Of a DNA stretch of 64,000 nucleotides, positions 53,742-63,128 are shown piece after piece. The notes under the pieces are model-generated. The model ran no database searches and had not been told where the DNA came from. It worked only from the letters and a program-made list of their open reading frames with translations. The stretch's first letter is position 1; each line of letters begins with the position of its first letter. The stretch comes from Pseudoalteromonas luteoviolacea NCIMB 1942 (GTDB lineage: Bacteria; Pseudomonadota; Gammaproteobacteria; Enterobacterales; Alteromonadaceae). A program made the translations under genes and the position numbers. Location: positions 94,816-158,815 of the forward strand of contig NZ_AUXT01000181.1 in assembly GCF_001625595.1 (NCBI RefSeq), given 5' to 3'.

Positions 53742-56630
53742 GTGAGTGATTTAAAGAGTGAAATTTTTCAGTTTTGGGGTAAAGCAGATGAACATAATAC
53801 CTTGCCTGCCGTATGTCATATGCTGGATGTTGCCTTTGTTGCTAGGGCAATTATCAATCAGCTTGCTGAGCAAGAACGTTCAACCCTAATTGGCCCTTTT
53901 TTATCTATTGAAGGCGTCGATGAAAAAGCTGCAATTTCAATCGTCGTACTGCTTATCGCATTGCATGATATTGGTAAAATCACGCCGGGTTTTCAATATA
54001 AGCTACCTGTCGAGCGAATCGATAAGTTGTTTAATATAAATCATTTTAGTAACTGTGAAGGTGCAGAAACAAAACATGGAACTGCTGGTTTTGTAATTCT
54101 ACACGACTATCTATGTGACAAATATGCTGTAAATAAAAACGCCGCAAGAGTGATGATTTCTGCTGTGGCCAGTCATCATGGTGTATTTGTAGCCAATAAA
54201 GGCCAAAGTGGCCCATGTGGTAATCATTACTGGAATCAAGTGCAGGTGACTGCAATTGAATGGCTTGCAAGTTATTTATCTGTAGACCTTCATTTATTAA
54301 CTGACTTGCATAGCAAGGCTTTGACGCCAACTTGGTTTTCGTATACCGCGGGTTTATGTTCAGTTGCGGATTGGGTTGGATCAGACAAATCTCATTTTTG
54401 TTACTGTGAGGCGCAGGAATATGTCTTTGAACAAAGGCAGCGTAAAGCAAATGCGCTTGCTGATAAATTAAACATTAAGCATATCCTCGCTTCAAATAAT
54501 CCATTTAAGTTTGCGGATGTGTTTACTTTTAAACCGAATGCATTGCAGCAAAAGGTACTTAACATTATTGAGAGTAAGGCGCTACCTTGGATAACTATCA
54601 TTGAAAGTGGCATGGGTAGTGGTAAAACCGAGGCTGCACAGATACTTGCTGATCACTTCATTCGCCAAGCTGGGCATTCTGGCCTTTATGTCGCTATGCC
54701 ATCACAGGCAACGGCGAATCAGCTCTATAAGCGCATGCTAAAATTTCTTCAACATGAGGCGTTGGGGTATCAAAATGTTGAAACGCATCTAAAGCACAGT
54801 AATGCTGACTTTGAGCCAAACTATGAAGCATTAAGGTTGAGCAGTATTGACTCCTCAAATGAGAAAAATAGCGCACTTTCTGTTAGAGCAAACCAATGGT
54901 TTACGTCAAAAAAGCATGGCTTATTGGCGGGTGTTTGTGTCGGCACTATTGATCAGCTTCTGATGGCCGCAATGTTGTATAAACATAATTTTGTCAGGCT
55001 ATTTGGCCTTGCAAACAAGGTTTTAATACTGGATGAAGTCCACTCATTACAAAGCTTTCAACTAGATCTGCTAAAAAACACTTTGCATTGGATGGCTAAG
55101 TTAAAAGTCAGGGTCATCATACTGTCGGCTACTTTACCTCGGACTATGTTAGTTGAGTTAGTTAAAGCATATGGGCAAATAGTAACAAAAGAGGTTGAAG
55201 TTGAAAATAAGCCATACCCAAGAGTCACAACATATAGTTCGGGGGCTTTAGCACAATCCCACACAATTACTGATGATAAAGACCTCTATGAAAAAGAAAG
55301 TGTGAGCCGCCCACCGAATAAGTATGAGATCAAATTGCATGCTACGTCGCCATCTCAATGTGTGAGCACAATGGCAGGTGATGTTTTAACGACAGCAAAG
55401 AAAGCAGGCACAGGTGTATTTGTCTGTATTTTAAATACTGTTTCTAAAGTTCAAGAGCTGTCGAAATTAATTGCACGTCACTGCAGTGAAGTTCCTCATT
55501 GCGGCATCGAGCTGTTAACTTTTCATGCAAAATACCCGCTGGCTACGCGTTTATCGATAGAAAAAATGATTGAATATTTAGTTGGTAAACATCCAGAGGA
55601 ACACAGCTCAATTAACCCAAATCGACCGGTGAAAGATAAATGCTTAATCCTGATAGGAAGCCAAGTGTTAGAGCAAAGTTTGGATTATGATGCGTGCGAA
55701 ATGTTCACCCAAATAGCCCCAATTGATTTGCTGCTACAGCGAGTTGGTCGAGTTTGGCGTCATCAGGTTAATAACCCTGTACGGTCGGAGTTCACTCAAG
55801 TACCTAGATTAAATGTTTACTTGCCTTCAATGGATAAAATTCCGAACGACTATGGAGACTGGTTTGGTCATGGTGAGGTACTTATTTACCCATCTCACAT
55901 ACTAGCCGTCACAACGCGTTTGTTATGGGAAAATACCAATGTTGAAGGGAGTGCATTTGAGATTGATATTAATCGAGATATGGATAATTGGATCAACCGT
56001 GTTTACGCAGATGTTGAGCAGCAAGTAACGTGGCTTGAGCAGGAGTATGATAAAGCGTTTGAATTCAGATTAGATAAACGCACGCAGTTTACGCTCGCTA
56101 AGAATATGATGTTTGATGCGGATAAAAAGAGCGTTAGGGACTTATTAAAGTATAACAATAGTGAAATTGACCACGATGAAGTTGCACTCAGTACGCGGTT
56201 AACCAGCATCAGCGTGCAATTGATTTTTCTTGTTGTTGAAGATGGTAGCGTGATTCCAGTAACCGAGTTTTCGACTTATAAGCAAGGTGTGCAGGGAGCA
56301 GAGTTTCCATTATCAAAATGCAAACAAGAACTAGAATATGAGATTGACTGGCAAGGTAAACAATGTTTGCAAAAAAGTGATATTGCTCGCTTAAAACAGT
56401 CCATGATCTCTATATCCCACAGTAAATGGGTTGCCCATTTTAAAGAGCTAGAAGCGCAATGGCTGTATTCATTTGTAGCTAAAAGCGTATGGCAGCGCTC
56501 ACCCACTTTATTTAATTGCATCCCCGTGATCTTGGATACGAGCCTAGTCTACCAAGTTGAAGGGTTAGGTGAGCTTAAATTAGATTCGAAGCTGGGGCTT
56601 ATTGTGGGTAAAGGAGGTAACATTGAATAG
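53742..56630 (+). CDS. cas3: CRISPR-associated helicase-nuclease Cas3 (type I-E)
   Basis: 962 aa from the GTG at 53742: AAGGA lies 9 nt upstream, while the in-frame ATG at 53733 is immediately next to that RBS. Residues ~15-240 are the HD nuclease (ALHDIGKITPGFQ, ISAVASHHGV). The SF2 helicase follows with Walker A ESGMGSGKTEAA, Walker B/DExH LILDEVHSL, SATLP, and motif VI QRVGRVWRH. Cas3 is recruited by target-bound Cascade, nicks and unwinds the displaced strand and degrades the target. It is separated from cas8e by 530 bp, so it likely has its own transcription unit. Confidence 0.95.
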   Translation: MSDLKSEIFQFWGKADEHNTLPAVCHMLDVAFVARAIINQLAEQERSTLIGPFLSIEGVDEKAAISIVVLLIALHDIGKITPGFQYKLPVERIDKLFNINHFSNCEGAETKHGTAGFVILHDYLCDKYAVNKNAARVMISAVASHHGVFVANKGQSGPCGNHYWNQVQVTAIEWLASYLSVDLHLLTDLHSKALTPTWFSYTAGLCSVADWVGSDKSHFCYCEAQEYVFEQRQRKANALADKLNIKHILASNNPFKFADVFTFKPNALQQKVLNIIESKALPWITIIESGMGSGKTEAAQILADHFIRQAGHSGLYVAMPSQATANQLYKRMLKFLQHEALGYQNVETHLKHSNADFEPNYEALRLSSIDSSNEKNSALSVRANQWFTSKKHGLLAGVCVGTIDQLLMAAMLYKHNFVRLFGLANKVLILDEVHSLQSFQLDLLKNTLHWMAKLKVRVIILSATLPRTMLVELVKAYGQIVTKEVEVENKPYPRVTTYSSGALAQSHTITDDKDLYEKESVSRPPNKYEIKLHATSPSQCVSTMAGDVLTTAKKAGTGVFVCILNTVSKVQELSKLIARHCSEVPHCGIELLTFHAKYPLATRLSIEKMIEYLVGKHPEEHSSINPNRPVKDKCLILIGSQVLEQSLDYDACEMFTQIAPIDLLLQRVGRVWRHQVNNPVRSEFTQVPRLNVYLPSMDKIPNDYGDWFGHGEVLIYPSHILAVTTRLLWENTNVEGSAFEIDINRDMDNWINRVYADVEQQVTWLEQEYDKAFEFRLDKRTQFTLAKNMMFDADKKSVRDLLKYNNSEIDHDEVALSTRLTSISVQLIFLVVEDGSVIPVTEFSTYKQGVQGAEFPLSKCKQELEYEIDWQGKQCLQKSDIARLKQSMISISHSKWVAHFKELEAQWLYSFVAKSVWQRSPTLFNCIPVILDTSLVYQVEGLGELKLDSKLGLIVGKGGNIE

Positions 56631-56640
56631 AGTAATATTG

Positions 56641-56662
56641 CCGGTAGTGTTAATACTACCGG
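56641..56662. terminator. Hairpin after cas3, overlapping the end of the mini-CRISPR
   Basis: CCGGTAGT and ACTACCGG form a perfect 8-bp stem around GTTAAT, 10 bp after the cas3 stop. There is no strong T-run on either side. It could end cas3 transcription and also close the 3' end of the minus-strand mini-CRISPR RNA, whose second repeat shares the bases 56659-56662. Confidence 0.5.
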
Positions 56663-56736
56663 CTAGCCCCGTGAATACGGGGAACGCATTGTTTAGATCT
56701 AATAGCACGGTTTAGCCCTGTATAAACAAGGAACTT
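56659..56736 (-). ncRNA. Degenerate inverted mini-CRISPR, candidate Cas-regulating RNA (CreR/CreA-like)
   Basis: Read on the minus strand: pseudo-repeat 1 (56736-56708) matches the array repeat at 21 of 29 positions and keeps the 3' handle CTAAACCG exactly. Its stem CCTTG/CAGGG differs from CCCCG/CGGGG but still pairs (one change compensated, one G-U). A 20-nt spacer-like sequence (56707-56688) follows. Pseudo-repeat 2 (56687-56659) matches at 24 of 29 positions with the CCCCG/CGGGG stem intact. Cas6e could therefore release a crRNA-like RNA with a normal 5' handle and 3' hairpin. A TATAAT lies 25 nt upstream of pseudo-repeat 1. The spacer partly matches an AAG-flanked site upstream of cas8e, so silencing rather than cleavage is expected. 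That role is inferred from known CreR/CreA systems. Confidence 0.75.
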
Positions 56737-56760
56737 TAGTTCATAGATAAGCAACAGTAG

Positions 56761-56766
56761 ATTATA
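56761..56766 (-). promoter_or_regulatory. -10 element of the mini-CRISPR RNA
   Basis: Perfect TATAAT on the minus strand, about 25 nt before pseudo-repeat 1. No good -35 was seen at 17-18 bp, so the promoter may be weak or need an activator. Confidence 0.45.
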
Positions 56767-56862
56767 TCTAAAGAAAGTGGAGGGTACATCGAAATGGAGA
56801 GGAAGTAAAATATACAAATAGAAACCCATACAACCCTGTATTAGAGATTTTTATCTTCTTAA

Positions 56863-56897
56863 AATAGATTTAATTAAATTTAAATCTAATAGTACTT
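56863..56897 (-). promoter_or_regulatory. Predicted Cascade target of the mini-CRISPR RNA
   Basis: On the minus strand AAG (56897-56895), the canonical type I-E PAM, is followed by TACTATTAGATTTAAA. The spacer-like sequence begins TGCTATTAGATCTAAA: 14 of the first 16 bases agree, with mismatches at positions 2 and 12. The site is in an AT-rich stretch ~80 bp before a small ORF and ~265 bp before cas8e. A candidate promoter (-35 TTGCGC 56907, extended -10 TGATAGGTT near 56928) is adjacent. Cascade bound here would hinder transcription of the cas8e operon and of the small ORF. Confidence 0.6.
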
Positions 56898-56972
56898 CAA
56901 AAGAATTTGCGCTTATTTTTTGGGCATGATAGGTTTTGTCATGTCGATTGAAAAGTATGAGTACTTATTAGC

Positions 56973-57101
56973 ATGGATTGGAAAAGTTTTATTGAAGCGC
57001 TTAAGACACTTGATAAGCGTACATATTATTTGTTGGTTTTGATTGCTTGCACTTGTCTTACTTGGAAAATAGTAGATCTAGTCTCTTTATTTCAGACTTG
57101 A
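56973..57101 (+). CDS. Possible 42-aa single-span membrane peptide between cas3 and cas8e
   Basis: An ATG-started ORF with an amphipathic basic N-terminus (DWKSFIEALKTLDKRT) and one hydrophobic helix (YYLLVLIACTCLTW). The layout recalls small membrane-active toxins and the N-terminus of SieB-like exclusion proteins, but no family is secure. The ribosome binding site is weak. It lies downstream of the predicted Cascade target, so it could be the repressed toxin of a CreTA-like pair, or simply a leader ORF of the cas8e transcript. A competing 33-codon frame starts at 56941. Confidence 0.3.
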   Translation: MDWKSFIEALKTLDKRTYYLLVLIACTCLTWKIVDLVSLFQT

Positions 57102-57161
57102 AGTGAGAAATGTATAAAGCTCTCGATACGCATTTGATTTATTTAAAGGAATTTAAAGAGA

Positions 57162-59240
57162 ATGAGTTATAACCTTTTGACAGAAAGCTGGATACCAGCT
57201 TTGGATAAACATGGGCACACCCGTGATTATTCAATTATATCTATACTTGAAGCTGCACCAAGGTTGCAGCGGATAGTCCATGAAAAACCACTGGTTGTGG
57301 CCTCAGTACAACGCTTGTTGCTCGCCATTTTATATCGCAGCTATGGGTATCTCGATATGGACGAGTGGGATGAGATTTTCGAAGCCGCTGAGTTTGGCAG
57401 TCAAGTCACCAATTACCTGTCATCGCCATGTTGTGAAGCGCGATTTGATTTGTTTTCAGAGCGTTATCCTTTTTTCCAAACTGCGAATTTCACGAAAGAC
57501 AAAGGGGTGACAACGTCAGTTAAAAAGCTCTCTCTTGATTTGGCCAGTGGCAACAATAAAAGTCTCTTCAGCCACATTGCTGATGCTCACGATTTTTCAT
57601 TATCACCTAAAGAGGCTGCGCTTCAGCTACTTGTTTGTCAGTACTTTAGCCTAGGTGGCGGTGTGAGTGGCAGCTCTGTGCAATTTGGTAAACACCCTAA
57701 TCTAACCAATGCGCCATTGGTTGGCGGGGCAGTTGTATTGGTTGAGGGCGAAAACCTTTTCCAAACCTTGATGCTCAATTTACAGATGCCGAAAAATGAA
57801 CAGTGGCTAGAGCATACAGTCGACTTGCCTATTTGGGAGCAAACTGAGCCTGAAGAGCCTCAAGCTCGCCCAATGAAAGGGCTGACTGATTATCTAACTT
57901 GGCGAGCGCGGCATGTACGTCTAATTCCTGAAAGTGATGGGCGGGTAGCTAGGATGTTTTTTGCTCAGGGGTTGCCCAATCCAAAAGAAATGGAGCAAGA
58001 GCCCTACTTTGCTTACCGCTTGAATAAAGACGATAAAAAACTACCAATAAGATTAAGTTTTGAGCGAGCGTGTTGGCGAGACACTGCAAACTTACTGCAA
58101 TATGCACGTTCTAAGAAAACAGGCATAGACCCTGAAGATTTAAGACCAGCAGGCATTCAATTATTGGCTGCGGAAGATAACGAGTTAATTGATGCACTTA
58201 AACTGAACTGTTTATTGGTTGGTTTAGATAATAATAAAGCGAACCCGCTGTGCTGGTTTGAGGAGCGGTTACCGTTATCACTTAACTTGATTGAAAAAGA
58301 TCGCGCGTCACACAATCAATTTAGTACTCATTTACTTAAAGGGTTAGAAACTGCTGAAGCAATTCATGCTCAGCTGTTAAGTGCCGTACGTACTTTTGCT
58401 TCACATTTACTCCCTGAAGGCGCGAGAGTAAAGGATGTGACGACTAAGTTGGAATCAATTAAACCCAGTCGCTTTTATTGGCCTAAGTTAAATGAATCAT
58501 TTGAACAGTTTATTTGGGCACTTAGCGCTAATAGCGAAGATGCTAAATCTCATTGGAGAAAGGTTTGTCAAAGTATAGCGTTGGCAGCATTTGAAGGTGC
58601 AACACAAAGCTGGTGTTATGGTGGCGTTAAGGCACAAAAAGGTCTGAGCCTCGCCAAACAGCAATTGGAAGAAGTATTATATGGCAGATCTTGGCAGCGA
58701 CATGTCTATTGGAGTCAAGATACACAAGAAATTATAAAAAAGTTATACCAATGGGGAAACCCTGATTCTCCTAGGAGAGATATTTTAGCAGCACTGCGTA
58801 AATCTCTTGACCTTCAAAAAAGCTCACTGCTTGCCAGTATGCCGTATTTAGGCCCCTTACTTTCTGAACAAGGGGAGCGTGCAGAGATGCAAGCTTATGT
58901 AGCGGGGTTATTTGCAAGCCATTATAAAATCTATGAAGAATCGAGCCACAAGAGCCTAGGTACATTGTGGCGTTATGCAGATGAAAGCAAACGCCCAGGT
59001 ATGAGCTTTCGCTTTGAATGCCTCCTAGAGTCCGAAGGTGATCAGTTAAAACAAATACTGCGGCAAATGGTGCAAATTCTCAAAAGCAAAGACATTGCGA
59101 TTGATTACCGTACCTTGATGGAAGACCTTTACCACTGGGACTGCGATGACAAGCGCATTCAACTAAAATGGGCCAAAGATTACTGGGCTAAACCAATTCA
59201 ATCGGATGAGCTTGAAAGCTCATCCGATACAACACATTAA
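57162..59240 (+). CDS. Cas8e-Cas11 (Cse1-Cse2) fusion, Cascade large and small subunits
   Basis: 692 aa. Residues ~1-515 follow Cse1/CasA (NLLTESWIP start; EKPLVVASVQRLLLAILYRS; GGGVSGSSVQFGKH). Residues ~516-680 follow Cse2/CasB: RRDILAALRKS, then SFRFECLLESEGDQLKQILR, DYRTLMEDLYHWD and IQLKWAKDYW. E. coli CasA and CasB are 502 and 160 aa, so the sum agrees. No separate cse2 lies in the locus and cas7e follows after 14 bp. Cse1 reads the PAM and recruits Cas3; Cse2 forms the inner filament, normally two copies per Cascade. I found no good in-frame internal start for a free Cse2. Confidence 0.88.
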   Translation: MSYNLLTESWIPALDKHGHTRDYSIISILEAAPRLQRIVHEKPLVVASVQRLLLAILYRSYGYLDMDEWDEIFEAAEFGSQVTNYLSSPCCEARFDLFSERYPFFQTANFTKDKGVTTSVKKLSLDLASGNNKSLFSHIADAHDFSLSPKEAALQLLVCQYFSLGGGVSGSSVQFGKHPNLTNAPLVGGAVVLVEGENLFQTLMLNLQMPKNEQWLEHTVDLPIWEQTEPEEPQARPMKGLTDYLTWRARHVRLIPESDGRVARMFFAQGLPNPKEMEQEPYFAYRLNKDDKKLPIRLSFERACWRDTANLLQYARSKKTGIDPEDLRPAGIQLLAAEDNELIDALKLNCLLVGLDNNKANPLCWFEERLPLSLNLIEKDRASHNQFSTHLLKGLETAEAIHAQLLSAVRTFASHLLPEGARVKDVTTKLESIKPSRFYWPKLNESFEQFIWALSANSEDAKSHWRKVCQSIALAAFEGATQSWCYGGVKAQKGLSLAKQQLEEVLYGRSWQRHVYWSQDTQEIIKKLYQWGNPDSPRRDILAALRKSLDLQKSSLLASMPYLGPLLSEQGERAEMQAYVAGLFASHYKIYEESSHKSLGTLWRYADESKRPGMSFRFECLLESEGDQLKQILRQMVQILKSKDIAIDYRTLMEDLYHWDCDDKRIQLKWAKDYWAKPIQSDELESSSDTTH

Positions 59241-59254
59241 AAAAGGAGTTTCTT

Positions 59255-60400
59255 ATGTCATTTATCGAATTTCACTTATTACAAAACTTTGCGCCAAGCA
59301 ACTTAAATCGTGACGACACGAATACGCCAAAATCGTGTGTATTCGGTGGCTCACAGCGTGCTCGTATCTCTAGCCAATGCCAAAAACGCGCAATTCGCAC
59401 TCATGGAGCATTTAATGATGCGGTTGTCACGCATCAAGGAGACCGCGCAGTACGTACACGCAAATTAGCCATTGATATTCGGGACCATTTTGTGGCTTTA
59501 GGTAAGTCTGAAGCGCAAAGCGAAGTGGCTGCAAAAAGGCTGTTAGAGCAAGTTAAACTAAGCTTAAGTAAAGATAAAAAGCACCCATTTAAAACTGAGT
59601 ATTTATTGTTTTTAGGATTAAATGAAATAGCGGCGTTGAAGGCAATTGCTGAACAGCACTTTGATGAGCTACAACAAGAAAAATTAGACAAATCCATCAC
59701 CAAAGCAGTGAATGATGTTTTTGTTAAAGACGGTAAATCTTTCGCAGCAGATATTGCTCTATTTGGTCGTATGGTCGCGGATAACAATAACATCAACGTT
59801 GATGCTGCTTGTCAGGTTGCGCATGCAATTTCAACTAATATCGTAACGCCCGCCATGGACTTTTTCACCGCGGTGGACGATGAGTTACAAGCGGGAGAGC
59901 AAGGCTCAGGAATGATGGGCGGTGTGTACTTCAACAGTGCGTGTTATTACCGATATGCGCAAATTAATATTGATAAATTGGCTGCAAATCTAGGACATGA
60001 CAACGAGCAAGTGTTTGGCGCCGTTCAAGGGTTTTTCCGTGCATTGGTACAAGCGGTTCCATCTGGTAAACAAAATAGCTTTGCAGCACAAAACCCCCCG
60101 AGTTATGTCAAGGTGAATGTACGAAAAGAAGGCGCGCCTTGGTCTTTAAGTAATGCATTTACGCAAGCAGTGGTGATAGATAAGCCTGATGAAGCAGGGT
60201 TGGAGCAAAAATCGGCACAAAAATTAGAAATGTTCGCTAAAAAGTTATCGTCTATGTATGGTGAAAGCGGCTTTATTTTTGAAGGGCGCAGCACTTATAT
60301 TGATAACCTAGAGGAGTATCAAGATAAAGACAGCGGCACAATTACTCAACTTGAAGCGCATATGCTCGATGCACTGCAAGGTGCTTTGGAGTGTAAATGA
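59255..60400 (+). CDS. cas7e: Cas7e (Cse4/CasC), Cascade backbone
   Basis: 381 aa with a strong RBS (AAGGAG). FIEFHLLQNFAPSNLNRDDT and CVFGGSQRARISSQCQKRAI are the signature N-terminal motifs; GMMGGVYFNSACYYRYAQIN follows in the centre, and FVKDGKSFAADIALFGRM matches the family. Six copies normally form the crRNA-binding backbone of Cascade. Length is close to the E. coli protein (363 aa). Its stop overlaps the cas5e start. Confidence 0.95.
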   Translation: MSFIEFHLLQNFAPSNLNRDDTNTPKSCVFGGSQRARISSQCQKRAIRTHGAFNDAVVTHQGDRAVRTRKLAIDIRDHFVALGKSEAQSEVAAKRLLEQVKLSLSKDKKHPFKTEYLLFLGLNEIAALKAIAEQHFDELQQEKLDKSITKAVNDVFVKDGKSFAADIALFGRMVADNNNINVDAACQVAHAISTNIVTPAMDFFTAVDDELQAGEQGSGMMGGVYFNSACYYRYAQINIDKLAANLGHDNEQVFGAVQGFFRALVQAVPSGKQNSFAAQNPPSYVKVNVRKEGAPWSLSNAFTQAVVIDKPDEAGLEQKSAQKLEMFAKKLSSMYGESGFIFEGRSTYIDNLEEYQDKDSGTITQLEAHMLDALQGALECK

Positions 60401-61068
60401 GCACATTACTGATCCGGCTCGCGGGTCCAATGCAATCATGGGGGCTAAAAAGTGCTTTTGAGCTGCGCAATACTCAGCTTGATCCTACTAAAAGTGGGGT
60501 GGTCGGTCTTCTGTGTGCATCGCTTGGTCGTGAGCGTAATGAGTCATTAGAAGACCTAACATCGCTACGTATGGGCGTTCGGATAGATAAGCCAGGTGAC
60601 TTGGCATTTGACTATCAAACTGCACTTAATGTGGCTAAAGCGGATGGTGGAAAACCAGATACCCAGTTGTCGCACCGGGCTTATTTAGCTGATGCCGCTT
60701 TCTGGGTTGGCTTTGAAGGTGATAAACCATTGCTTGAACATATATACGCAGCATTACTGAATCCAGTATGGCCGCAGTTTTTGGGGCGAAAATCGTATTT
60801 GCCGGGGATACCTTTGGTTGACCCACATAATGCGCTTGTCGATATACCTTTAGAGACAGCTATACAACGGGCCCCGAGGATGATAGCCGAGCATGAAAAG
60901 CCAGCTAATATACCTATAAAATTTATTTTTGACAGTGAACACAAAGCTGGGACTGAACAGCGGCATGATGTGCCGTTGAGTTTTGAACTAAACCATCGGG
61001 CTTTCACATTTAGATGTGTGAAAAGCAGTTGGGGGCTAGTGGATACAGAGGAAGTGCTTTATGTCTGA
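60397..61068 (+). CDS. cas5e: Cas5e (CasD), binds the crRNA 5' handle
   Basis: 223 aa. The start LLIRLAGPMQSWGLKSAFEL and TKSGVVGLLCASLGRER are diagnostic of Cas5e; RAYLADAAFWVGFEG and YLPGIPLVDP follow. It caps the 5' end of the crRNA in Cascade and contacts the large subunit. It overlaps cas7e by 4 nt and cas6e by 8 nt, so the three are translationally coupled. Confidence 0.95.
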   Translation: MSTLLIRLAGPMQSWGLKSAFELRNTQLDPTKSGVVGLLCASLGRERNESLEDLTSLRMGVRIDKPGDLAFDYQTALNVAKADGGKPDTQLSHRAYLADAAFWVGFEGDKPLLEHIYAALLNPVWPQFLGRKSYLPGIPLVDPHNALVDIPLETAIQRAPRMIAEHEKPANIPIKFIFDSEHKAGTEQRHDVPLSFELNHRAFTFRCVKSSWGLVDTEEVLYV

Positions 61069-61741
61069 AGAAGTTTGGTATGAAACGCGCTTGTATTTTG
61101 ACCCTGAGCAGCAAGGCGAAGATTTAGGGTATTTACATCCTGATGATTTGTATCAACAGCATCAGTGGGTTTGGCGCTGTTTTGAGCAAAGCGACCTTAC
61201 TCAAGCTGACTTTATGTTTCGTGTTGATATGACACTGCCAGTACCTACCGTGTTTGTTCGCTCAAAGCGGCAGTTAAAAGCAGCGATCCAAGGTTGGAAA
61301 GCCGTTTTTAGTAAAGGTATTGAGCAGCAAATAGGCCAAGGTTTAGTGCAGTTTTCATTACGTGCTAATCCTACCGTGGATATCACGCTTAAAGGGGATA
61401 AAACTCGTCGTCATGATGTGTTGATGCATGCTAAAAAGCAAGCTCAAAAATCCAACGTTGATGTGAGTGAGGCTGTGGATACTGCGGCAAAAGCTTGGTT
61501 GGAAAAAAAGCTAAAACAAGGCGGCCTAGAGCTGTTAAGTCAATGCATTGAGTTTAGCAATTATAAGCAGCACAAAATTGTTAAGAATAATAATCCAAAA
61601 GCAATTCATTTAAGTACTTTGGATTATTTTGGTGTAGCAAAAGTTACGGATGCACAAAAGCTAGAGCAAGCTCTACTTTCAGGCGTCGGCCGATCTAAAG
61701 CGTTTGGCTGTGGACTTTTATTGATAAAACCATTGTCATAA
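61061..61741 (+). CDS. cas6e: Cas6e (CasE), crRNA-processing endonuclease
   Basis: 226 aa. LYQQHQWVWRCF carries the His that corresponds to the catalytic His20 of E. coli CasE. The C-terminus SGVGRSKAFGCGLLLIK is the Gly-rich RNA-binding loop of the family. It cuts the repeat hairpin at its base and stays on the 3' end of the crRNA. It would also process the mini-CRISPR RNA at 56659-56736, because both pseudo-repeats keep the hairpin. Confidence 0.95.
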   Translation: MSEEVWYETRLYFDPEQQGEDLGYLHPDDLYQQHQWVWRCFEQSDLTQADFMFRVDMTLPVPTVFVRSKRQLKAAIQGWKAVFSKGIEQQIGQGLVQFSLRANPTVDITLKGDKTRRHDVLMHAKKQAQKSNVDVSEAVDTAAKAWLEKKLKQGGLELLSQCIEFSNYKQHKIVKNNNPKAIHLSTLDYFGVAKVTDAQKLEQALLSGVGRSKAFGCGLLLIKPLS

Positions 61742-61747
61742 TTATAT

Positions 61748-61771
61748 AGGCGAGTTTGCTCGCCTTTTCTT
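61748..61771 (+). terminator. Terminator-like hairpin between cas6e and cas1
   Basis: AGGCGAG (61748-61754) pairs perfectly with CTCGCCT (61759-61765) around TTTG and is followed by TTTCTT, 6 bp after the cas6e stop. It would reduce read-through from the Cascade genes into cas1-cas2. Confidence 0.75.
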
Positions 61772-61786
61772 ATTGGAGTGCAAGGA

Positions 61787-63017
<1,231 letters not shown>

Positions 63018-63036
63018 TTGTTTTGCTCTTTAAAAA

Positions 63037-63128
63037 TATGGCTATTTAAACCTCGTATTGTACCCAAAATTTTTGGTGGATTTTTATGCGTTAAATTTAC
63101 TTATATAAATCAATGGTATAAATTTAGA
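63037..63128 (+). promoter_or_regulatory. CRISPR leader of array 2
   Basis: Close match to the array 1 leader over ~90 bp, with identical ATCAATGGTATAAATTTAGA next to the first repeat and shared TTTTTGG-type and GATTTTTATG stretches further upstream. It contains the same IHF-like site and extended -10 element. It begins just after cas2. Confidence 0.7.

Noticed and set aside
53733..53742. ATG at 53733 as cas3 start
   Set aside because: It is directly adjacent to the AAGGA ribosome binding site; the GTG at 53742 has proper spacing.
54046..54450. 134-codon antisense ORF inside cas3
   Set aside because: Overlaps conserved HD-domain coding sequence, and no protein family is recognisable.
56941..57042. 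33-codon ORF beginning MSIEKYEYLL in the cas3-cas8e gap
   Set aside because: It competes with the 42-aa membrane ORF in another frame and has no RBS and no clear structure; I kept only the alternative, at low confidence.
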